The notes below the pieces were generated by a model. The model had not been told where the DNA came from. It saw only the letters and a list, made by a program, of their open reading frames with translations, and did no database searches. 35,267 nt of DNA from Sphingomonas bacterium. GTDB lineage: Bacteria > Pseudomonadota > Alphaproteobacteria > Sphingomonadales > Sphingomonadaceae. Position 1 is the stretch's first letter. Every line of letters starts with the position of its first letter. Location of the stretch: contig NZ_JAQGLG010000260.1 of the NCBI RefSeq assembly GCF_028292965.1, positions 1 to 35,267 on the forward strand. The letters run 5' to 3'. This document shows positions 1 to 6,868 of the stretch, in pieces. Both the position numbers and the translations under genes were made by a program.

Positions 1-133
1 TGCACGGGTTCACGTCGTCCCCGCCGATGCCCGATATCCAGGTCCGGGTCGCTTGCGCCGATGCGGGCGCGCTCAACAGGGCCGAGCCGACCATAACGGC
101 CAGAATCACGGCAATACGCTTGATAATCAACAT
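1..133 (-). CDS. secreted protein, N-terminal fragment (beta-helix-type family)
   Basis: Only the first 44 codons are inside the window; the gene continues beyond base 1. The ATG at 133 follows a GGGGGA ribosome site about 9 bases upstream. The peptide opens with a Sec signal: a Lys/Arg near the start, a hydrophobic run from about residue 7 to 20, then an ASAQA cleavage region around residue 26. The mature part begins TRTWISGIGGDDVNPC. This opening resembles sphingomonad secreted proteins that start RTWVSG.GDDANPC.RTAPCKTF and are usually predicted as right-handed parallel beta-helix proteins. That resemblance is from memory, and the fold itself is not visible in this fragment. Role unknown, probably periplasmic or extracellular. 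Confidence 0.6.
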   Translation of the reverse strand, partial: MLIIKRIAVILAVMVGSALLSAPASAQATRTWISGIGGDDVNPC

Positions 134-243
134 GATGAAATCCCCCAATAACCTGCTGCGCTAGCAAATTATTGACCATGATGCGCGTAAAAAAACGTCA
201 TTGTGGCGCGGCCCGGGTCAAAAGGTCGGAACGACGTTCGCCC

Positions 244-1062
244 TCACACCACCCCGAACGGCACGACCTTGTTAGCGGCGTCATGCGCGATATCGGCGTT
301 GCCCAGGAACGGCACGCCCATCTCGGCACACCAGCGCGCGATCATCTCGGCCGGGGTGCCCGACCAGGCCGGATTATTGGGCTTGATGTCGACGATGCGG
401 CCGAGGCGGATGCCGGCGACGCCCTTGAGTTGGGTGGCGTGCGCCATGGTGAACAGCATGCGGTCTACGCGATAGAGCGGTTCCGACACTTCCTCGATCA
501 TCAGCACATGGTCGGTGAGGTCGGGCATGTACGGCGTGCCGATCAGCGACGACAGGATAGCGAGATTGAAGGCGGCGGTCGGTCGGCCGTCAAGGCTCGG
601 TTCGAGCCCGGCGCGGTCCTTGCGCGTCAGCCAGCCGAGCGAGCGCGTCGCGGTCACGTCGCCGCCCTGGCGGTTGATGTCGATGAGCATCGGGCCGTGG
701 ACGGGATGGCCGATCTTGGCGGCATAGAGCGCACCGAGCAGGAAACCCATGTCGGAATAACCGACATAGGATTTGGCGCGGGCGGCGGCGTTCAGTTGCG
801 GCAGCACGGTGTGAAGGATGCGGTTGGAGCCATAGCCGCCGCGCGCGAACCAGATCGCGTCGATCGTCGGGTCGTTGGCCAATTGGACGAAGGCTGCGGC
901 GCGGGCCTCGTCGGGGCCGGCGAAATGGCTGCCGTCATCGAGGAAGCATTGCGGGTGGATCACCAACTCCACCTCGGGCAGCGTCAGTGCGACGAACGCC
1001 TGCGCCTTGGCGGCGGTCGCCGGATCGAGCCGATTGGCCGGTGCACAAACCCCGATCTTCAC
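244..1062 (-). CDS. ldcA: LD-carboxypeptidase (peptidase S66, murein tetrapeptide carboxypeptidase)
   Basis: The cytoplasmic enzyme of this family removes the terminal D-Ala from recycled muropeptide tetrapeptides. The 272-residue protein begins VKIGVCAPANRL, a typical S66 N-terminus. The nucleophile motif GYSD puts Ser at about 103. A Glu pair sits at 190-191 in LMIEEVSEPLYRVDR, and His about 260 lies in ADIAHDAANKVVPFG, matching the Ser-Glu-His arrangement of the family. The frame stays open upstream to 1275, but that part is Arg/Pro-rich and lies over the divergent ligase gene. I therefore chose the GTG at 1062, which has AAAGGTCAG just upstream. The gene is divergent from the Mpl-type ligase at 1143 with only 80 bases between them, so the two recycling enzymes probably share a regulatory region. 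Confidence 0.88.
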   Translation of the reverse strand: MKIGVCAPANRLDPATAAKAQAFVALTLPEVELVIHPQCFLDDGSHFAGPDEARAAAFVQLANDPTIDAIWFARGGYGSNRILHTVLPQLNAAARAKSYVGYSDMGFLLGALYAAKIGHPVHGPMLIDINRQGGDVTATRSLGWLTRKDRAGLEPSLDGRPTAAFNLAILSSLIGTPYMPDLTDHVLMIEEVSEPLYRVDRMLFTMAHATQLKGVAGIRLGRIVDIKPNNPAWSGTPAEMIARWCAEMGVPFLGNADIAHDAANKVVPFGVV

Positions 1063-1142
1063 GTCTGACCTTTCTGCCCTTTGGACCCGCCCCCCTGGTG
1101 GTGGCGCTTGCCCCCCAGGGATGCAGGCGATAGCGCGCGGGG

Positions 1143-2564
1143 ATGGTGCACGGCAAACCCTACTTCTTCGTCGGTATCGGCGGTTCCGGCATGATGCCGC
1201 TGGCGATGATCCTGGCCGGGCGCGGCGCGGAGGTCGCGGGATCGGATCGCACGCTCGACCAGGGGCGGCTGCCACGCAAGTTCGACGACCTGCGCGCCAA
1301 GGGCGTTGAACTGTTCGCGCAGGACGGCAGCGGGATTACTTCCGCGGGGCAGGTGGTGGTGGCGTCGGCGGCGGTCGAGGCGGATGTGCCCGACATCGTC
1401 GCGGCCGAGCGCGTCGGTGCGGCGCGGATGACGCGCGCCGCCCTGCTCGCCTCTTTGTTCAACGAGGCGAGCCTGCCGATCGGCGTGGCGGGCACATCGG
1501 GCAAATCGACCGTGACCGGCATGATCGGCTGGATCCTGCATATCCTCGGCCAGGACCCGACGGTGATGAACGGCGCGGTGATGAAGAATTTCGTCGGTGA
1601 CGACACGCCTTATGCCAGCGCGCTTGTCGGCCAGGGCCTGCCGTTCGTCAGCGAGGTCGACGAGAGCGACGGATCGATCGCCGGATATTGGCCGAAGATC
1701 GCGGTGCTCAACAATGTCAGCCTCGATCACAAGTCGCTGGAGGAATTGCGCGACCTGTTCCGCACCTTCATCGCCAAGGCCGGGACGGCGGTGATCAATG
1801 TCGACAACAGCGATGGCGCGGCGCTGGCGATGACCTTGCCCGATGATCGGGTGACCAGCTTCTCGATCGGCGGCGAGGCCGATCTGGTGGCGAGCAACCT
1901 CGCCGAGCGACCGTTCGGCGTGGATTTCGATGTTGCGGAGCGCGGCGGCAAAACCGCGCACGTCAAGCTGCAGGTGCCGGGGCGGCATAATGTCGCGAAT
2001 GCGCTGGCGGCGATCGGCGCAACGCGGGCGGCGGGAATCACGCTGGAGGATGCCGCAAAGGCGATCGGCGGTTTCGTCGGCCTCCGGCGGCGGATGGAAC
2101 TGGTGGGCGAGGAAGGCGGCGTGTCGGTGATCGATGATTTCGGACACAACCCGGACAAGATCGGCGCGACACTCGATACGCTGCATGCCTTTCCCGGGCG
2201 CTTGCTGCTGCTGTTTCAGCCGCATGGCTATGGGCCGCTCAAGATGATGCGGCGCGAGCTGGTCGAGACCTTCGCGGCCAAGATGAGCGCGGATGACGAA
2301 CTGGTGCTGCCCGACCCAGTCTATCAGGGCGGTACCGTGACGCGCGAGGTGACCAGCGCGGACATTATCGGTGATCTCACCGTGTCGGGAACGAAGGCGT
2401 GGCATATTCCCGACCGGGCTGCCGCGGCAGCGCATCTCGCCGCGATCGCCGCGCCGGGAGACCGGATCGTGGTGATGGGTGCGCGCGACGATACGCTCAG
2501 TCAGCTGGCCGCCGATATGCTGCGAATGATCGCCGACAAGGATGGCAAAAACGACCCGGCGTGA
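1143..2564 (+). CDS. mpl: UDP-MurNAc:tripeptide ligase Mpl (Mur ligase family)
   Basis: This ATP-dependent Mur ligase is most likely the recycling enzyme that joins recovered L-Ala-gamma-D-Glu-mDAP peptide to UDP-MurNAc in the cytoplasm. The 473-residue protein has an N-terminal Rossmann-type start ([10 protein letters not shown], residues 8-17), as in MurC and Mpl. The ATP P-loop [14 protein letters not shown] lies at 114-127, followed by EVDESDGS and LNNVSLDHK of the central domain. [12 protein letters not shown] is the Mpl/MurC-like C-terminal transition. MurC is the alternative by fold alone. Mpl is preferred because the divergent neighbour is an LD-carboxypeptidase and no dcw cluster genes surround it. 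A TAG at 1131 limits the frame, so the ATG at 1143 is the first possible ATG start; a GTG at 1146 is a close alternative. Confidence 0.8.
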   Translation: MVHGKPYFFVGIGGSGMMPLAMILAGRGAEVAGSDRTLDQGRLPRKFDDLRAKGVELFAQDGSGITSAGQVVVASAAVEADVPDIVAAERVGAARMTRAALLASLFNEASLPIGVAGTSGKSTVTGMIGWILHILGQDPTVMNGAVMKNFVGDDTPYASALVGQGLPFVSEVDESDGSIAGYWPKIAVLNNVSLDHKSLEELRDLFRTFIAKAGTAVINVDNSDGAALAMTLPDDRVTSFSIGGEADLVASNLAERPFGVDFDVAERGGKTAHVKLQVPGRHNVANALAAIGATRAAGITLEDAAKAIGGFVGLRRRMELVGEEGGVSVIDDFGHNPDKIGATLDTLHAFPGRLLLLFQPHGYGPLKMMRRELVETFAAKMSADDELVLPDPVYQGGTVTREVTSADIIGDLTVSGTKAWHIPDRAAAAAHLAAIAAPGDRIVVMGARDDTLSQLAADMLRMIADKDGKNDPA

Positions 2565-2602
2565 TAAGGTTTCCCATCCGTGACCATTCGGGATTCCGCC
2601 TC

Positions 2603-2857
2603 ATGTTCCGCCGTCTGTTCCTCGACCATCCCACTGCCGTCGGTGAAACCTATACCGAGCATTTCGGCGTGGCGTCGCATTTCGGGCTGAAGATGGTCTC
2701 GGGCGGGTTACGCTGCACGCTGCATGCGCTGCTGCCCTTCATATGGAAGACGGCCGGCAGCGACACGATCAACACGCTGCATGCCGAGCTGGTGATGAAG
2801 CGCAATGCGGCGCGCGCTGCGCAGACGCAGATGAATACGGTTGAATATGTGATCTGA
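2603..2857 (+). CDS. DUF6356 family small protein
   Basis: An 84-residue protein beginning MFRRLFLDHPTAVGETYTEHFGV.., with the HP..VGE.Y.EH..VA..FG pattern I recognise from the sphingomonad DUF6356 family. The middle (about residues 28-50: MVSGGLRCTLHALLPFIWKT) is hydrophobic enough for one membrane-associated helix. The end is charged (MKRNAARAAQTQMNTVEYVI). The frame is open farther upstream through the end of mpl, but that part is Arg-rich and overlaps the ligase gene, so the ATG at 2603 is chosen. It starts 38 bases after mpl on the same strand and may be cotranscribed with it. No function is known to me for this family. Confidence 0.72.
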   Translation: MFRRLFLDHPTAVGETYTEHFGVASHFGLKMVSGGLRCTLHALLPFIWKTAGSDTINTLHAELVMKRNAARAAQTQMNTVEYVI

Positions 2858-2864
2858 CTTCGAA

Positions 2865-2996
2865 ATTCCTCCCCGGCACGGGGAGGGGACCGCGACGCGA
2901 AGCGCCGTGGTGGTGGGGGATCGCCGCGAGCAAACCGCCTGCGGCCCGCCCCCTCCACCGCCTTCGGCGGTCCCCCTCCCCGTTCCGGGGAGGAAT
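2865..2996. repeat. large imperfect palindrome (interspersed repeat type A)
   Basis: Left arm 2865-2893 and right arm 2967-2996 are reverse complements apart from one substitution and one inserted base. They contain ATTCCTCCCCGG at the outer ends and ACCGC at the inner ends. The central part has further GC-rich partial complementarity (GCGATCCCCCACCACC against GGAGGGGGCGGG). Elements of this look are scattered through many alphaproteobacterial genomes. This copy fills the junction between two convergent genes, the DUF6356 gene and zur, so it may act as a two-way transcription end. Confidence 0.8.
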
Positions 2997-3004
2997 AAGT
3001 AAGG

Positions 3005-3478
3005 TCAGTTAGCGCCGCACTCCGCACACTTCCCGCGAACCTCGATCACCGGACGCTCGGGCGTGAACCCCGCCGCGACGGCTGCGGCGCGGACGGCCTT
3101 GGTGATATGGTCGTCGTCGATATGCGTGGTCTGGCCGCACGTGTCGCAGACCAGGAAGATGCAGTCGTGCAGGCAATCCGGATGCGCGTTGGCGACATAG
3201 GCGTTGGCGCTCTCCACCTTGCGGGCAAGGTTGGCGCCGACGAACAGATCGAGGATACGGTAGACGCTGTTGGCGGCGACGCGGCGGCCTTCCGATTTCG
3301 ATACCGCCTCGGCGATGTCATAGGCGGAGGCCGGCTTGTCGAAGCCGGTCAGCGCTTCGAAGATGCGCGCGCGCATCGCGGTCCATTGCTCGCCGGCACG
3401 CTCAAGCGTCGCCTGGGCGGCGCGGGCGAGTTCCACGCCCTGCGGTTCGTGATGCTGGTGATGTTGATGCGCGGCCAT
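3005..3478 (-). CDS. zur: zinc uptake regulator Zur (Fur family)
   Basis: A zinc-sensing repressor that binds DNA when loaded with Zn(II) and controls zinc acquisition genes. The 157-residue protein has a His-rich N-terminus (MAAHQHHQHHEPQ). A winged-helix domain follows at roughly 30-95, including the recognition region VAANSVYRILDLF. The metal and dimer domain contains HPDCLHDC at 99-106. Two CxxC pairs, C111/C114 (CDTCG) and C151/C154 (CAEC), form the usual structural zinc site. The CxxC pairs and HDCIFLVCDTCG favour Zur over Fur. It lies 43 bases downstream of the MerC-like gene on the same strand. A probable Zur box lies ahead of that gene, so autoregulation of the two-gene operon is likely. 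Confidence 0.87.
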   Translation of the reverse strand: MAAHQHHQHHEPQGVELARAAQATLERAGEQWTAMRARIFEALTGFDKPASAYDIAEAVSKSEGRRVAANSVYRILDLFVGANLARKVESANAYVANAHPDCLHDCIFLVCDTCGQTTHIDDDHITKAVRAAAVAAGFTPERPVIEVRGKCAECGAN

Positions 3479-3521
3479 GGGCGGAATCTAGGCGCGATGG
3501 CACCCGATCACAAGTGAGGGA

Positions 3522-3914
3522 TCAGTAGGTCGCGCGACGATTGAGATCGTGGGCCAGTGCGAGGATGGCGACACCGAGCAGCGTCCATACCGTCTCATAG
3601 CCGCTGCCATGCGGCATTGTGACCGCGCCCGCCATCATGCCGAGACCGGCCGCGCCGACCACCGCAGGTAGCATATAACCATGGCTCATCGTGCCGCGAC
3701 CCAACGCGATGACGCCGAACAGCATCGCGAAGCTCAAGCCGACTTCATGAATGCGCGGATCGAGCAGGCCGCCGGCCGAGGCGGCAAGCGCCAGCAACAC
3801 CGAACTGGCGACGCAATGGATGGCGCACAGCCCCGACAGGCCGATCGCGAATCGATCGAACCGCGCTTCCACCCAATGGAAAGCGGCGGAATGGGTATGG
3901 ACATGTGCCGTCAT
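3522..3914 (-). CDS. MerC-domain integral membrane protein
   Basis: A 130-residue protein with a His-rich start (MTAHVHTHSAAFH), then four hydrophobic segments between about residues 22 and 122. The first carries LCAIHC (Cys30/Cys34), like the metal-handling Cys pair of MerC mercury transport proteins. The frame is open back to 3986, but I chose the ATG at 3914. The longer version would put the probable Zur box (3946-3958) inside the coding sequence and adds a non-hydrophobic, unmatched tail. No other mer genes are present. The gene leads an operon with zur, so a role linked to zinc is more plausible than mercury resistance. That role is inferred from position only. Confidence 0.75.
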   Translation of the reverse strand: MTAHVHTHSAAFHWVEARFDRFAIGLSGLCAIHCVASSVLLALAASAGGLLDPRIHEVGLSFAMLFGVIALGRGTMSHGYMLPAVVGAAGLGMMAGAVTMPHGSGYETVWTLLGVAILALAHDLNRRATY

Positions 3915-3945
3915 TGCCGGGGCTATGTGGCACAGGTGGCGGCGG

Positions 3946-3958
3946 GTTACAATATAAC
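3946..3958. promoter_or_regulatory. probable Zur box
   Basis: GTTACAATATAAC is a 13-base near-perfect palindrome with one mismatched pair about a central A. It closely resembles the GTTATAnTATAAC-type sites bound by Zur in proteobacteria. On the minus strand it contains TATATT, a good -10 hexamer, so a bound repressor would block the promoter. It lies 31-44 bases upstream of the chosen start of the MerC-like gene in the merC-like/zur operon. Confidence 0.68.
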
Positions 3959-4000
3959 ATCGAGGATTTTTGTGGGGCTGCACCAAAGCACATGCACCAA

Positions 4001-4095
4001 CCCGGCGAAGGCTTGGGCCCAGTTGGGAAAGATCGATAACGAAACGCAGCGCTCATCATTGCCGACATCGCGACTGGGCCCCGGCCTTCGCCGGG
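4001..4095. repeat. inverted repeat, interspersed type B
   Basis: Left arm 4001-4022 (CCCGGCGAAGGCTTGGGCCC..) and right arm 4074-4095 (CTGGGCCCCGGCCTTCGCCG..) match as reverse complements at 20 of 22 positions around a 51-base spacer. It lies in the divergent gap between the MerC-like gene and ctaA. One arm recurs almost exactly at 35132-35153 near the window end, which shows it is a dispersed element. Confidence 0.8.
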
Positions 4096-4164
4096 GTGGA
4101 AGAGAGATGGGCAGCGCCATTCCTCCGAGTCGACGCGCATCCACCCACACGCTAGAGGCGCGGC

Positions 4165-5196
4165 ATGCTTCAGGCCTCCTCGTTCGCTCATCCCGCGCGG
4201 CCGCGCACAATCGCTTACTGGCTGTTCTTCGTCGCCGCGCTGGTCCTCGCCATCGTCGTCGTCGGGGGGATCACCCGGCTGACCGAGTCGGGGCTGTCGA
4301 TCACGCAGTGGAAGCCGATCACCGGCATCATCCCGCCGCTGACCGATGCGCAGTGGCAGGCCGAGTTCGCCAACTATCGCAAGATCCCACAATATGCCGC
4401 GCTGAACCAGGGCATGACGCTGGCCGGGTTCAAAGCGATCTTCTTCTGGGAATATCTCCACCGCTTTCTCGGGCGGATCATCGGTGTGGCGTTCGCGCTG
4501 CCGCTGGTCTGGTTCGCAATCAGGCGGCGAATCCCGCGCGGTTACCTGCCGCGACTGATCGCACTGCTCGCACTGCTCGGGCTGCAGGGCACCTTCGGCT
4601 GGCTGATGGTGCGTTCCGGCCTGTCTGCGCGCACCGAGGTTGCGCCGGGCTGGCTGGCGACGCATCTGCTCACCGCGCTGTTCACCTTCGCCGGAATGAT
4701 CTGGACAGCGCTCGACCTGCTGGCGCTCGACCGGGATCGCAGCGCCCGCCCTGCCCGGCTGACCGGCATCGCCGCGATCGCCGGTGTCGTGCTGTTCATG
4801 CAGCTATATTATGGTGCGCTGATGGCGGGGCTGCGCGCTGGGCTGGTCAGCGACAGCTGGCCGCTGATGAACGGCAGCTTCTTCCCCGGCGAGACTCAGC
4901 CCCGCCCGTTCTTCGCGGCACTGACCGAGGATCCGGCGATCGTCCACTTCATCCATCGCTGGTGGGCCTGGGTGCTGGTCGCCGCGCTGGTCGTGCTGGC
5001 GCGTGCGGTGAAGGGCAGCAACCGCGCCGCCACGCGCGCGATCCATATCGCGTTCGGCACGCAGATCCTGCTCGGCATCGCCACGGTGATGAGCGACGTG
5101 AACATCACGCTCGCCGCACTGCATCAGTTGACCGGCGCGCTACTCGTCGCGGCGACCGCGTGGGGCATGCACGCCACCGGGCGCGTGGCGCGGTGA
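4165..5196 (+). CDS. ctaA: heme A synthase (COX15/CtaA family)
   Basis: Oxidises the C8 methyl of heme O to a formyl group, giving heme A for aa3-type cytochrome oxidase, in the cytoplasmic membrane. The 343-residue protein has about eight membrane helices. The family motif GGITRLTESGLSITQWKPI lies at 34-52. Four conserved heme-ligand histidines are visible: H99 (EYLHRFLGR), H167 (WLATHLL), H264 (VHFIHRWWAW) and H320 (ALHQLTG). The protein has no Cys pair in the first periplasmic loop, which fits the alphaproteobacterial/mitochondrial COX15 type. The stop overlaps the GTG start of cutA by four bases, so the two are translationally coupled. Confidence 0.93.
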   Translation: MLQASSFAHPARPRTIAYWLFFVAALVLAIVVVGGITRLTESGLSITQWKPITGIIPPLTDAQWQAEFANYRKIPQYAALNQGMTLAGFKAIFFWEYLHRFLGRIIGVAFALPLVWFAIRRRIPRGYLPRLIALLALLGLQGTFGWLMVRSGLSARTEVAPGWLATHLLTALFTFAGMIWTALDLLALDRDRSARPARLTGIAAIAGVVLFMQLYYGALMAGLRAGLVSDSWPLMNGSFFPGETQPRPFFAALTEDPAIVHFIHRWWAWVLVAALVVLARAVKGSNRAATRAIHIAFGTQILLGIATVMSDVNITLAALHQLTGALLVAATAWGMHATGRVAR

Positions 5197-5504
5197 GCCG
5201 GATCGCATTGGTTCGCACGACATTGGCCGATATGGCGGCGGCCGAAAAACTCGCGCATGCCTTGGTGGAGGAGCGACTGGCGGCGTGCGTTACGTTGGAA
5301 CCGGTCCGCTCGATCTATCGCTGGCAGGGCGCGATCAGCGACGACGCCGAGGTCGCTTTGCTGTGCAAGACCGCGACTGATCGCGCGGAGGCGCTACGGG
5401 CGCGGATCGCGGCGCTGCACGACTACGGTTTGCCGGTGATCGAGAGCTGGGCCGTGGAATGCGACGAAACGGCCGCCGCATGGGTGCGAGAAGCGACAGC
5501 CTGA
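5193..5504 (+). CDS. cutA: divalent-cation tolerance protein CutA
   Basis: A 103-residue protein of the trimeric CutA family, whose exact role (copper or other metal tolerance, signalling) is unsettled. The family's conserved blocks are in order: IALVRTTLADMAAAEKLA, then EERLAACVTLEPVRSIYRWQG, ALLCKT, and LHDYGLPVIESWAV, with a Trp at the substrate-side strand near the end (AAAWVREA). The same frame is open far upstream, but that stretch is read out of frame through ctaA and has no homology. The GTG at 5193 overlaps the ctaA stop as GTGA and gives the usual family length. Confidence 0.85.
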   Translation: MSRIALVRTTLADMAAAEKLAHALVEERLAACVTLEPVRSIYRWQGAISDDAEVALLCKTATDRAEALRARIAALHDYGLPVIESWAVECDETAAAWVREATA

Positions 5505-5547
5505 AACGTGCGGTATTATGATACCCGCCGTGAAACCCGCCAAATGC

Positions 5548-5576
5548 TTGACTTTCTCAGCTCCCGACGACATTAG
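5548..5576 (+). promoter_or_regulatory. possible sigma-70-type promoter for rplM-rpsI
   Basis: TTGACT at 5548-5553 is followed after 17 bases by CATTAG at 5571-5576. The -35 is 5 of 6 to consensus and the -10 is weak. The predicted transcript would start about 80 bases ahead of rplM and carry the hairpin at 5588-5611. Confidence 0.45.
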
Positions 5577-5587
5577 GCCGGCCAACA

Positions 5588-5611
5588 GCGCCGCCCCGCC
5601 CGGGGCGGCGC
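5588..5611 (+). other. GC-rich hairpin in the rplM leader
   Basis: A perfect 11-base-pair inverted repeat (GCGCCGCCCCG / CGGGGCGGCGC) with almost no spacer. No T-tract follows, so it does not look like an intrinsic terminator for ctaA-cutA. It could instead be a leader structure controlling the ribosomal protein operon. I recognise no known leader family. Confidence 0.5.
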
Positions 5612-5664
5612 GTGTCGTTTGAAAGCAGGCGCATCACGCGCCTCGAGAAAAAAGGTCTGGCCCC

Positions 5665-6144
5665 ATGAAGGCGCTGATGAAGACCACCAAGTCGGTCAAG
5701 CCGCACGAGGTGGAGAAGAAATGGCATATCGTCGATGCCGACGGCCTGGTGGTCGGTCGCGCCGCGACGATCATCGCCAATGTGCTGCGCGGCAAGCACA
5801 AGACGAGCTTCACCCCGCATGTCGATTGCGGTGACAATGTCATCGTCATCAACGCGGACAAGATCCGCTTCACGGGCAACAAGCTCAAGGACAAGATCTA
5901 TTACAAGCATACCGGCTATGCCGGCGGCATCAAGGAAATCACCGCGGGCAAGGTGCTCGAGGGTCGTTTCCCCGAGCGCGTCCTCGAGAAGGCCGTTGAG
6001 CGGATGATCCCGCGCGGGCCCCTGGGCCGCCAGCAGATGCGCAACCTGCGCATCTTCGCCGGCACCGAGCATCCGCACGAAGCGCAGAACCCCGAGGTTC
6101 TCGACATCGGTGCCATGAACCGCAAGAACAAGGTGGGCGCATAA
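5665..6144 (+). CDS. rplM: 50S ribosomal protein L13
   Basis: An early-assembling large-subunit protein that binds 23S rRNA. At 159 residues it is slightly longer than the approximately 142-residue enterobacterial form because of a short N-terminal extension. Recognisable blocks are [41 protein letters not shown], and [20 protein letters not shown] with the conserved MLP.N.LGR-type region. The ATG at 5665 follows an AAAAGGTC ribosome site; an in-frame ATG at 5677 is the alternative. The stop TAA shares its last A with the ATG of rpsI (TAATG), the usual L13-S9 operon. Confidence 0.96.
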   Translation: MKALMKTTKSVKPHEVEKKWHIVDADGLVVGRAATIIANVLRGKHKTSFTPHVDCGDNVIVINADKIRFTGNKLKDKIYYKHTGYAGGIKEITAGKVLEGRFPERVLEKAVERMIPRGPLGRQQMRNLRIFAGTEHPHEAQNPEVLDIGAMNRKNKVGA

Positions 6145-6695
6145 TGTCCGACAATCGTCAGTCCCTTTCCGACCTGGCCGATCTGGCCAACCAGGCAGCG
6201 GCCGCCCCGGCGGTTGCAGCGACCGCCGACGCCGGCAGCGAGGCTCCGGCCGCACCGCAGGCACCGGCGCGCGAGCCGCACCCGCTGCGCGAGCAGATCC
6301 TCGACAAGTTCGGCCGCGCATATGCGACCGGGCGCCGCAAGGACGCCGTCGCACGCGTCTGGCTGAAGCCGGGTACGGGCAAGATCACGATCAACGGTCG
6401 TGACCAGGAAGTGTATTTCGCACGCCCGACGCTGCGTCTCGTCATCAACCAGGTGTTCGGCATCACCGAGCGCGCCGGCCAGTATGACGTGGTCTGCACC
6501 GTCAAGGGCGGCGGGCTTTCGGGCCAGGCCGGCGCGGTCAAGCATGGCATCAGCCAGGCGATCACCAAGTTCGAGCCGATCCTGCGTGCGCCGGTCAAGG
6601 CGGCAGGCTTCCTGACCCGCGACAGCCGTACGGTCGAGCGCAAGAAGTACGGCAAGGCCAAGGCCCGCCGCAGCTTCCAGTTCTCGAAGCGCTAA
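6144..6695 (+). CDS. rpsI: 30S ribosomal protein S9
   Basis: A small-subunit head protein whose C-terminal tail reaches the P-site tRNA. The 183-residue protein has a clear S9 core from about residue 59 ([19 protein letters not shown]) through the conserved [18 protein letters not shown] to the end, [11 protein letters not shown], including the final Lys-Arg. Residues 1-55 form an Ala/Pro-rich low-complexity extension absent from typical 130-residue S9. Similar extensions occur in sphingomonads, as I recall. Translation is coupled to rplM, and an intrinsic terminator follows at 6722. Confidence 0.96.
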   Translation: MSDNRQSLSDLADLANQAAAAPAVAATADAGSEAPAAPQAPAREPHPLREQILDKFGRAYATGRRKDAVARVWLKPGTGKITINGRDQEVYFARPTLRLVINQVFGITERAGQYDVVCTVKGGGLSGQAGAVKHGISQAITKFEPILRAPVKAAGFLTRDSRTVERKKYGKAKARRSFQFSKR

Positions 6696-6721
6696 GCTTT
6701 TTCCCTTTCACGCGAACGATG

Positions 6722-6750
6722 GGGCGGTCCGGCAACGGGCCGCCCTTTTT
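6722..6750 (+). terminator. intrinsic terminator of rplM-rpsI
   Basis: A 9-base-pair stem (GGGCGGTCC 6722-6730 with GGGCCGCCC 6737-6745, one T-G pair) with the loop GGCAAC is directly followed by TTTTT. It lies 26 bases after the rpsI stop. This is the clearest Rho-independent terminator in the window. Confidence 0.85.
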
Positions 6751-6780
6751 CGTTGCCTGGCTTGGCAAGCGCGATCCACC

Positions 6781-6808
6781 AGCGACAATATAGTGTTGCG
6801 TTGTCGCT
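6781..6808. promoter_or_regulatory. inverted repeat upstream of the glycerate kinase gene
   Basis: AGCGACAA (6781-6788) and TTGTCGCT (6801-6808) are perfect 8-base arms separated by 12 bases (TATAGTGTTGCG). It sits 60-88 bases upstream of the kinase start and after the rpsI terminator. It could be an operator for a dimeric regulator or an mRNA hairpin. No regulator is identifiable. Confidence 0.45.
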
Positions 6809-6868
6809 CCTTCCGGTCGCGCCATGACAATGGCATAGGAACCCCAACGGGCGACGGAGGGGCTGGGA

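Noticed and set aside
2865..2996. CRISPR array or mobile-element end
   Set aside because: It is a single palindrome with no regularly spaced direct repeats, no cas genes and no transposase.
3681..5504. A 607-residue fusion ending in CutA
   Set aside because: Only the last 103 residues have homology; the rest is ctaA read out of frame. The GTG at 5193 is the true start.
5588..5611. Terminator for ctaA-cutA
   Set aside because: The stem is strong but has no T-tract, and it lies downstream of a likely rplM promoter, so a leader hairpin is favoured.
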